This document shows positions 58,617 to 64,000 of a stretch of DNA of 64,000 bases, one piece after another (position 1 is the first letter of the stretch; every line of letters begins with the position of its first letter). This DNA is from Chloroflexota bacterium. GTDB taxonomy: Bacteria > Chloroflexota > Anaerolineae > Anaerolineales > Anaerolineaceae. Below the pieces are notes generated by a model, which did not search any database, was not told the DNA's origin, and saw only the letters and a list, made by a program, of their open reading frames with translations. The position numbers were made by a program, and so were the translations under genes. The stretch is from contig SLTK01000005.1 of assembly GCA_004347695.1 (NCBI GenBank), positions 1 to 64,000 of the forward strand, given 5' to 3'.

Positions 58617-58976
58617 ATGCACATGATTCTGCTCGTTCTCAATAATCCAGGATTGATGGATGATATCCTGAACGCCTGGGAAGAAGCAGGCGTCGGCGGA
58701 ATCACCATTCTGCCAAGCACAGGAATGGCGCGCATCCGCGAAAAGGGCGCCTGGCGCGACGATCTACCACTCATCCCAAGCCTGGAAGATTTTCACGACT
58801 ATGTCGAATCGCTCAACCGCACCCTGTTTACCATCGTACCGACAGATGAGGTGGTGGATAAGGTCATCGAGGCAACCCAGCGCATCACCGGCGACCTGAA
58901 CGATCCCCACACCGGCATTCTGGTCACCTTGCCGGTCGATCGCTTCATCGGCATCCACCGCAACCCGCAATCCTGA
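58617..58976 (+). CDS. PII-like small regulatory protein
   Basis: 119 residues. The opening strand MHMILLVLNN and the helix-loop pattern that follows (LMDDILNAWEEAGVGGITIL) are those of the GlnB/PII-like superfamily, not classical GlnB: the T-loop Tyr region is absent, replaced by a short acidic loop. Start ATG 58617 has a perfect AAAGGAG at 8 bases. Paired with the antiporter gene, it probably binds a nucleotide or ion and gates the transporter, as SbtB does for SbtA. This is inferred from family and context. Confidence 0.7.
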   Translation: MHMILLVLNNPGLMDDILNAWEEAGVGGITILPSTGMARIREKGAWRDDLPLIPSLEDFHDYVESLNRTLFTIVPTDEVVDKVIEATQRITGDLNDPHTGILVTLPVDRFIGIHRNPQS

Positions 58977-59007
58977 GTTTCGCTGGCAGGGACGGGCAGG
59001 GATATTG

Positions 59008-59028
59008 GCCCGCACAATGGATGCGGGC
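59008..59028 (+). other. GC hairpin after the PII-like gene
   Basis: GCCCGCA (59008-59014) pairs with TGCGGGC (59022-59028), loop of 7. No T-run follows, so termination is uncertain. Nothing else is seen in 58977-59252. Confidence 0.4.
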
Positions 59029-59252
59029 TAGAGCAGAGTTCATTGTCCGCCGGTACGACGTCAGGCCCTGATTTTTCGATCACCCGGCGCGCAACGCAGG
59101 TATTTTTCCAAATGGGAAGAATTTCTTGCCTGCCTGTGCACCCTGGGTGTGAAACGAAAATCGGTCTGTAACCCCCACACCAAACCCGCTTATCCCCCAA
59201 CTTTGAAGTTGGGTCAACCGTGGAGAGCAGGCCCATCCCTTGCCGTAAAGCC

Positions 59253-59870
59253 TTAGGGTGCATCTGGTTCGGGAGCGTGATAACGATTCCTTTCGACAAA
59301 CAGTTTCATTTGCGCCGAATCGGGTTGTGTGAATTTGAGAATTCGTCCCCAGGATGTCATCGCCAGAGGAACATCCATATCCACCCATGGGAAAGCAATC
59401 AGCTTGGTGTTACCGGTTTCATCCATTACATTTTGAATAGTCTGCTTTAGCTCAACGCAGACCGTGCCTGGGATCTGACAGTTGTACCAGAAGATAACAT
59501 AACCATGTTCAAGACTGTGTACCAGGTAGCCCTCAGGGTATGCGGGAAGAGTGGCAAGATCGCTCTCCTGGTAAAATTTTGCCGGAAAATCCGAGTCAAA
59601 ATGAGTGCCGCCGGCCGGGGGGTTTGAATTATACGGGCCCGGAGGGGTATCAGAGGAGACATGACTACTCGATGAAATAGCGACTTCATCACCCATAAGT
59701 CCCGCGGAATTGGTGGGTGTACGCAAAAACAGGATAATGATGACGAACACTGCGATAACCGCCAGACCCAAACCGCTGTAAACCAGAACTTTTTGCTGCA
59801 TCTCCTTTTTCTTTTTGGCTTCACGCATAGTTTGTCGGGTTGTTTTTTTCATGAGACCCCGTTTGTTCAT
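59253..59870 (-). CDS. DUF3105 membrane-anchored protein
   Basis: About 205 residues. A basic N-terminus (KKTTRQTMREAKKKK), one membrane helix (VLVYSGLGLAVIAVFVIIIL) and an extracytoplasmic domain. The domain contains the DUF3105 hallmarks PPAGGTHF and HSLEHGYVIFWY, plus a Cys pair CQIPGTVC. The function of the family is unknown. Of several possible starts, ATG at 59870 is taken; ATG at 59852, after GGGG, is equally possible. A GATAATGATAATC motif lies about 45 bases upstream. Confidence 0.75.
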   Translation of the reverse strand: MNKRGLMKKTTRQTMREAKKKKEMQQKVLVYSGLGLAVIAVFVIIILFLRTPTNSAGLMGDEVAISSSSHVSSDTPPGPYNSNPPAGGTHFDSDFPAKFYQESDLATLPAYPEGYLVHSLEHGYVIFWYNCQIPGTVCVELKQTIQNVMDETGNTKLIAFPWVDMDVPLAMTSWGRILKFTQPDSAQMKLFVERNRYHAPEPDAP

Positions 59871-59914
59871 GATTAAGTCCAAATGTACTCAAAAACTGGT
59901 TAACAAAATAATGC

Positions 59915-59927
59915 GATAATGATAATC
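59915..59927. promoter_or_regulatory. Fur-box-like sequence upstream of the DUF3105 gene
   Basis: GATAATGATAATC equals the first 13 positions of the classical 19-bp Fur consensus; the right arm is poor (14 of 19 overall). It is in the promoter region of the DUF3105 gene. Confidence 0.4.
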
Positions 59928-59963
59928 TACTTATATATGGTTGTCTATTTCCGCGTAAAACAT

Positions 59964-60201
59964 TGTCCCCCAGATATCACGTCGGTTCTTCGTAGCCGGG
60001 ATGCACTCCTACTTCTAAAGCAAGGATATATCTGACAATGGGATTTACCTCGAAGCCTGCCTGTTCGGCATCGAAATCCATATTCTCCTGGCTTGTCAAC
60101 TTGAACTCCGCAGCCATTTCTTTGCCCTCACTTATGGGGACATTTTAACTTTGGTAAAAGGGGACATTACTACTTTAGGCTAACAGTTGTTAGCCCAAAG
60201 T
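59964..60201. repeat. Repeat-rich patch, possible insertion-sequence remnant
   Basis: TGTCCCC (59964-59970) and GGGGACA (60136-60142) form an inverted pair around a 46-codon frame. GGGGACATT recurs at 60136 and 60160 with a 24-base period, both followed by ACTTT-type sequence. A near-perfect 30-base palindrome follows at 60172-60201: ACTTT-A-GGCTAACA, GT, TGTTAGCC-C-AAAGT. No transposase gene is present. Confidence 0.5.
59977..60117 (-). CDS. Possible small protein, 46 residues
   Basis: ATG at 60117, TGA at 59977-59979; GAGGGC lies about 8 bases before the ATG. The product begins MAAEFKLTSQENMDFD and is acidic with no recognised family. It fills the space between the TGTCCCC/GGGGACA inverted repeats. 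It may be a genuine small gene, a cargo or a fragment of a decayed element; coding is not proven. Confidence 0.35.
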   Translation of the reverse strand: MAAEFKLTSQENMDFDAEQAGFEVNPIVRYILALEVGVHPGYEEPT

Positions 60202-60230
60202 TTGACGAATACCTTTTCCTTTGGTACAAT
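60202..60230 (+). promoter_or_regulatory. Promoter of rplI
   Basis: TTGACG (60202-60207), 17 bases, extended -10 TGG-TACAAT (TACAAT at 60225-60230). The 30-base palindrome 60172-60201 ends exactly at its upstream edge. The leader to the rplI ATG is about 74 nt. Confidence 0.75.
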
Positions 60231-60310
60231 CCGTCCGCTTGAGACGTTGTACCCTTCGTCTTGAGCCGCCAATGGCGATTCTTCTGAAAGCCGCAGAAAG
60301 GGCTTGACAC

Positions 60311-60874
60311 ATGAAAGTATTGTTGGTTAAAGACGTTTACAAACTGGGACGCGCCGGCGACATCAAGCGCGTTGCCGACGGATACGGCCGTAATTTCCTG
60401 CTCCCAAAAGGGCTGGCAGTGCTGGCAACCGCTGCGGCTCTCAAAAAAGTCGAGTCAATTAAAGCTGAAGCCGCTGTACAGCGCCAGGCGCTTAATAATG
60501 AGATGGGTGGTGTGGCTGAATTACTGGCTGGCAAAGTCTTTACCTTTGCAAGCAAAGCCGGCGAAACCGGCAAATTGTACGGTTCGGTCACCACACAGAT
60601 GGTTGCTGACGCCATAAAAGCGAAACTTGGCGTAGAGGTTGACCGGCACCAAATCGAAGTCGCTCCCATTCGCACCCTCGGTGAGCACAAAGCCCACATC
60701 CGCTTGACCGTGGATCTCGTTCCGGAAGTTACCGTGATCGTGCACCGCGAAGGTGAAAAACGCGCTGCCGTTAGCGAACCCGCGGCTGTTGTAGTTGAAG
60801 AAGCCTCTCCCGCAGCAGAAGAAGTCTCAACCGAAGCCCCTGTCGCTGAGAGCAGCGAAGAAGCCAGCGCCTAA
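60311..60874 (+). CDS. rplI: Ribosomal protein L9
   Basis: 187 residues. N-terminal rRNA-binding domain MKVLLVKDVYKLGRAGD with GYGRNFLLPKGLA, the long connecting helix, and the C-terminal domain (about 75-150). An extra acidic Ala/Glu/Val-rich tail of about 37 residues follows, absent from typical 148-150-residue L9. Stand-alone gene with its own promoter and terminator. Confidence 0.96.
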   Translation: MKVLLVKDVYKLGRAGDIKRVADGYGRNFLLPKGLAVLATAAALKKVESIKAEAAVQRQALNNEMGGVAELLAGKVFTFASKAGETGKLYGSVTTQMVADAIKAKLGVEVDRHQIEVAPIRTLGEHKAHIRLTVDLVPEVTVIVHREGEKRAAVSEPAAVVVEEASPAAEEVSTEAPVAESSEEASA

Positions 60875-60899
60875 ATTCGTTCACCAATTTGATTTGTTT

Positions 60900-60932
60900 A
60901 ATAAAAAACCGGCCGCAAGCCGGTTTTTTATT
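60900..60932 (+). terminator. Intrinsic terminator of rplI
   Basis: AATAAAAAACCGGC (60900-60913) pairs perfectly with GCCGGTTTTTTATT (60919-60932), loop CGCAA. It lies 26 bases after the stop. Confidence 0.95.
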
Positions 60933-60940
60933 GAGACGGG

Positions 60941-60946
60941 TATAAT
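60941..60946 (+). promoter_or_regulatory. -10 element just before the double-HTH gene
   Basis: TATAAT at 60941-60946, with no matching -35 (that place is the rplI terminator). Transcription from it would start about 5 bases before the ATG at 60959, which has no ribosome site. A near-leaderless mRNA is suggested. Confidence 0.45.
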
Positions 60947-60958
60947 TACCCCTGACTT

Positions 60959-62401
60959 ATGGCTGGCATAACAAATACAGTTGGCGAATATTTAAGGAAA
61001 ATCCGCGAAGAGCGCGGTATTACCCTGGAACAGGTAGCGCAGGCTACCCGTGTCCGGTTGCCATACCTGGCGGCGCTTGAAGAGGATGAACCTGCCAGTC
61101 TGCCCTCCGCAGTGCAAGCACGCGGTTTCCTGCGGCTGTACGCCAGTTTTTTGGATTTACCTGCTCAACCCCTGCTGGATGGATGGAAAACCGGGCAATA
61201 CACACCGCTGCCCCCTGATGGTATACCGGAACCGCTTCAAACATCCACCACAGTCAATGAGCCAGCACAAACCGCATTTCAAGCCGCGGAGCCAGAACCG
61301 GTTGAAACCGTCCTCCCGCTCCCGCCTGATCTGGTCGAATATTCAGAAGAATCCGTCCCCGCCGCGCCTCAACCGGTTGAATCCAGCGCAACTGCGCCGC
61401 GGCAGTCACAGTTGATTTTTGTCGAAATTGGCAATATCCTGCGCGAACGCCGCGAAGGATTGAATCTTTCGATCGCTGACATAGAACGCTTCACCCGGCT
61501 GCGTGGTTACTATATTCTGGCGCTCGAAGAAGCCCGGATCGAAGACTTGCCTTCACTGGTCCAGGGTCGAGGTATGCTCAGCAACTATGCCGAATTTCTT
61601 GACCTTGATTCCGAAGGGCTTATGCTCAAATTCGCGGACGCCCTGCAAACCCGGCGGATCGAATTAGCCGCACCGCCCTCTTCAGCGGCAAAAGACCGTC
61701 CTACCTCTCCGGCCGGCAAAACACGCTCCAGCCGTCCACCTTTTTGGCGTCGTTTTGTGACCCTCGACCTGGTGCTCGGCGGCGGGCTGTTCGTTTTATT
61801 GATCGCATTCGTTATATGGGGGGCAGGGCGGGTCATTAACCTCCAACGCGAGGAAGCTGAACCGACGCTCGCGTCCATCTCCGACATCCTGATGACCCCT
61901 AATGCCGATCTGGCGTCACCAACCCCGGATATGACCGCCTCGGCTACTCCTGCCCTGGCAGTCGCCAATACCCAGGCGCCGGTTGCGGTTGTCGGGAACA
62001 CCGCAGAAGCCACTGAATTAATCGTACCAACCCTTGGGAGCGCACCAATCTCGGTGTATATTGTCGCCTCTCAGCGCGCCTGGATGCGCATCAAAGTTGA
62101 TACCACCATCGCGTTCGATGGTCGGGTCGTGCCGGGCAATGCTTACCCCTTCACCGGTCGTGAGAGCATCGAATTGATCACCGGCAATGGCGCCGCGCTG
62201 CAAGTGGTCTATAACGAAAATAATCTGGGTACGCTCGGAACCACCGGCGAGGTGGTGGAAATCACCTTCACCCGCGACGGCACAATTGTTCCAACCCCGG
62301 TGTTCACCCCTACTCCTACCCCAACACCCCAGCCCTCCGCAACCCGGCAGCCGACGTTACCGCCGGTTGCGACACCCTCCATCACGCCATACGTGCCTTA
62401 A
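60959..62401 (+). CDS. RodZ-like membrane protein with two HTH_25 domains
   Basis: 480 residues. First helix-turn-helix about 8-75 (VGEYLRKIREERGITLEQVA, then RGFLRLYASFLDL). Acidic Pro-rich linker. A second, clearly related helix-turn-helix about 157-225 (IGNILRERREGLNLSIADIE, then RGMLSNYAEFLDL). Then a basic segment, one membrane helix (about 268-288), a Thr/Pro linker, an extracytoplasmic DUF4115-like domain (VYIVASQRAWMRIKVDTTIA) and a TPTPTP tail. RodZ normally has one cytoplasmic HTH that contacts MreB; here it is duplicated. No mreB is in the window. Immediately upstream of rimO. Confidence 0.82.
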   Translation: MAGITNTVGEYLRKIREERGITLEQVAQATRVRLPYLAALEEDEPASLPSAVQARGFLRLYASFLDLPAQPLLDGWKTGQYTPLPPDGIPEPLQTSTTVNEPAQTAFQAAEPEPVETVLPLPPDLVEYSEESVPAAPQPVESSATAPRQSQLIFVEIGNILRERREGLNLSIADIERFTRLRGYYILALEEARIEDLPSLVQGRGMLSNYAEFLDLDSEGLMLKFADALQTRRIELAAPPSSAAKDRPTSPAGKTRSSRPPFWRRFVTLDLVLGGGLFVLLIAFVIWGAGRVINLQREEAEPTLASISDILMTPNADLASPTPDMTASATPALAVANTQAPVAVVGNTAEATELIVPTLGSAPISVYIVASQRAWMRIKVDTTIAFDGRVVPGNAYPFTGRESIELITGNGAALQVVYNENNLGTLGTTGEVVEITFTRDGTIVPTPVFTPTPTPTPQPSATRQPTLPPVATPSITPYVP

Positions 62402-62419
62402 TGGTTGAAACGAGTTGAA

Positions 62420-63748
62420 ATGAAAGATAAATCCTATTACCTGGTTTCGCTTGGATGCGCCAAAAATACCGTTGACTCCGTCTCTATGGCAACGCTGCTG
62501 GAGGAAGCTGGCTATTCACAGGTAGATAAACCGAACCAGGCCGGGGTGATGATCGTCAATACCTGCGGGTTCATCCATAGCGCACGGCAGGAATCGCTGC
62601 TGGAACTTCGCGGGTTGGCTGCGCGAAAAAGAACCGGCCAAATTCTGATCGCAGCCGGATGTATGACCCAACGCTACCGCGAACTGGTTGTGGAACAGGT
62701 GCCGGGTATCGATGGGTTGATTGGCACCCGCCGCTGGATGGACATCCTCGATCTGGTGCGCGATTTGCGCCAGCGCACCCCGGTGCAGCGTTACCATATC
62801 CCCGAGGATGCCACGGTAGGCCGCGATGAGCACAACGTGCTGCGCGCTGCCATTCAGGGTAGCAGCGCTTACTTGAAAATTGCCGACGGCTGCCGCCGCC
62901 CATGCGCCTTCTGCGCCATCCCATTGATCAAAGGTACGCTGGTCAGCCGTCCGGCGGACACAATCGTCGAGGAGGCCCAGGCTCTGGAAGAAATGGGCGT
63001 CCAGGAATTGATCCTGATTGCTCAGGACACCACGGACTATGGCCACGACCTTGGCGTGCATGACGGGTTGCCGGTTCTGCTGGAACGGCTTTTGACAAAC
63101 ACCGCGATCCCCTGGATACGCGTCATGTATGCCTTCCCGGGTTATGTCACCGACCGGCTGATCGAAGTCATGGCTGCCAACCCGCGAATTTTGCCGTATC
63201 TTGACATGCCATTACAGCACGCCCACCCGGAAACGCTCAAGCGCATGCGCCGACCTGCCAACATGGACTGGGTGCACAACACGGTGGCAAAAATGCGGGC
63301 TGCCATTCCCAGCCTGGCCCTGCGCAGCACCTTCATCGTTGGTTATCCCGGTGAAACCGTAGAAGAATTCAATACGCTCCTCGATTTTCTGAAGGAAATC
63401 AAGCTGGACCGCGCGGGCGCTTTTACTTTTTCTTACGAAGAAGGTACAGCTTCCCAGCCGCTCGGAGACCCAGTCCCGGCAGAGGTGAAAGAGGAACGTT
63501 ACAAACAGTTTATGCTAACCCAGGAAACCATATCCCTGTCACGCAATCAAGCTCTGATCGGTAAAGTGTTGGACGTGATGGTGGAAGGAGAAAATAACGG
63601 CGTTTCGGTCGGCCGCTCCTATCGAGACGCCCCGGAAATTGATGGCTATGTGGTCATCAACGATAAAGCGCCAGTCGGGCAGATCGTGCCAGTATTAATC
63701 GGCGGCGCCATGCCCCACGATCTGAACGGAACCCTGGTTAAGCCTTGA
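62420..63748 (+). CDS. rimO: Ribosomal protein S12 methylthiotransferase RimO
   Basis: 443-residue radical-SAM enzyme that adds a methylthio group to an Asp of ribosomal protein S12. The N-terminal UPF0004 domain binds one Fe-S cluster (C13, C49, C81). The radical-SAM cluster is C158-x3-C162-x2-C165 (DGCRRPCAFCAIP). The TRAM domain ends the protein. SLGCAKNTVDS is the RimO version of the opening motif, as against MiaB. Start taken at ATG 62420, with only a weak ribosome site; a TTG five codons upstream is the alternative. It is 18 bases after the HTH gene. Confidence 0.93.
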   Translation: MKDKSYYLVSLGCAKNTVDSVSMATLLEEAGYSQVDKPNQAGVMIVNTCGFIHSARQESLLELRGLAARKRTGQILIAAGCMTQRYRELVVEQVPGIDGLIGTRRWMDILDLVRDLRQRTPVQRYHIPEDATVGRDEHNVLRAAIQGSSAYLKIADGCRRPCAFCAIPLIKGTLVSRPADTIVEEAQALEEMGVQELILIAQDTTDYGHDLGVHDGLPVLLERLLTNTAIPWIRVMYAFPGYVTDRLIEVMAANPRILPYLDMPLQHAHPETLKRMRRPANMDWVHNTVAKMRAAIPSLALRSTFIVGYPGETVEEFNTLLDFLKEIKLDRAGAFTFSYEEGTASQPLGDPVPAEVKEERYKQFMLTQETISLSRNQALIGKVLDVMVEGENNGVSVGRSYRDAPEIDGYVVINDKAPVGQIVPVLIGGAMPHDLNGTLVKP

Positions 63749-63774
63749 CCTCGAAGCAATAATTGGCTATACGC

Positions 63775-64000
63775 ATGACCCGAAACGACCGCATCGCCCT
63801 GGTACTCGCATTTTTTGCCCTGATAGCGGTGTTTTGGGTTACCCAACAAGTTTTCGAAGGGCTACCGCACATCGAAGACGAGTACGCTTATATCTGGCAG
63901 GCGCAAACTGCAGCCCGCGGCGACCTCACGCTCGAGTCGCCGGTTTGCCCTAAGTGCTTTCTGCAGCCGTTCGTCGTCGATTATCAAGGGCTGCGTTTTG
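63775..64000 (+). CDS. Membrane glycosyltransferase (GT39/PMT-like), truncated by the window edge
   Basis: The first 75 codons are visible. MTRNDRIALVLAFFALIAVF begins a membrane helix, followed by GLPHIEDEYAYIWQAQTAAR. The HIEDE...Y...QA pattern in the first extracytoplasmic loop is typical of dolichyl/undecaprenyl-phosphate-dependent GT-C enzymes, in which the acidic residues are catalytic. Two Cys follow (CPKC). It may use lipid-linked sugar made by a GT2 enzyme like the one at 32.9 kb. Confidence 0.7.
   Translation, partial: MTRNDRIALVLAFFALIAVFWVTQQVFEGLPHIEDEYAYIWQAQTAARGDLTLESPVCPKCFLQPFVVDYQGLRF

Overview
The window looks like a chromosomal segment of an anaerobic or facultative member of the Chloroflexota, most likely class Anaerolineae. 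This rests on gene content and protein style, not on a marker-gene placement. There is no rRNA or tRNA gene, no intact mobile element and no CRISPR array. Indicative traits are lipoproteins with Pro/Thr- or Ala/Pro/Thr-rich linkers after an AAC/SAC/TSC lipobox, a DUF3105 protein, a Gram-positive-type LexA box in front of uvrA, near-leaderless genes and a divergent three-gene set of complex-I-like membrane subunits. Almost everything from 5.4 to 48.7 kb lies on the minus strand; the main plus-strand genes are at 2.6-5.0, 11.9-12.7, 49.0-50.3, 53.7-55.0, 57.4-59.0 and 60.3-64.0 kb.

Layout. 0.2-2.4 kb: adenosylhomocysteinase overlapping a PfkB kinase that may remove the adenosine. 2.6-5.0: lytic transglycosylase lipoprotein. 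5.4-11.6: pyruvate dehydrogenase E1-alpha/E1-beta/E2 and, upstream, pyruvate phosphate dikinase. 11.9-12.7: stand-alone receiver protein and a small zinc-ribbon protein. 12.8-16.3: alpha/beta hydrolase, CCA-adding enzyme, hypoxanthine phosphoribosyltransferase, thymidine kinase. 16.5-17.7: ribosomal operon L21-L27-L31, in which L31 carries a C-terminal domain resembling the DNA-binding C-terminal domain of RNA polymerase alpha. 18.0-19.3: citrate synthase. 19.4-22.2: polar amino-acid ABC importer preceded by a promoter, a folded 91-nt RNA and an intrinsic terminator. 22.3-25.4: selB and a coiled-coil protein. 25.6-29.1: three complex-I/Mrp-like membrane subunits with no hydrophilic partners.

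29.2-47.7 kb is a purine and ureide catabolic island. It holds 8-oxoguanine deaminase, adenine deaminase, a GntR regulator, YgeY-type hydrolase, YgeW-type carbamoyltransferase, carbamate kinase, a BMP-family nucleoside/purine ABC importer (binding protein, double ATPase, two permeases) and a hydantoinase. Interspersed are a threonine-synthase-like enzyme, a second fold-type II PLP enzyme and a GT2 glycosyltransferase. The expected logic is import of purines, deamination, ring opening, transfer of carbamoyl groups to phosphate, and ATP recovery by carbamate kinase. The molybdenum hydroxylase and YgeX ammonia-lyase found in related clusters are not in the window.

47.8-64 kb holds housekeeping genes: folD, UDP-glucose dehydrogenase, uvrA with an SOS box, an MFS transporter, methylmalonyl-CoA epimerase and mutase large subunit, a CPA2 antiporter with a PII-like protein, a DUF3105 membrane protein, a small repeat-rich region with a possible insertion-sequence remnant, rplI, a double-HTH RodZ-like membrane protein, rimO and the start of a membrane glycosyltransferase cut by the window edge.

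The strongest items for follow-up are the L31-alphaCTD fusion, the folded RNA in front of the amino-acid transporter, the purine island with its two unassigned PLP enzymes, and the orphan complex-I-like trio.
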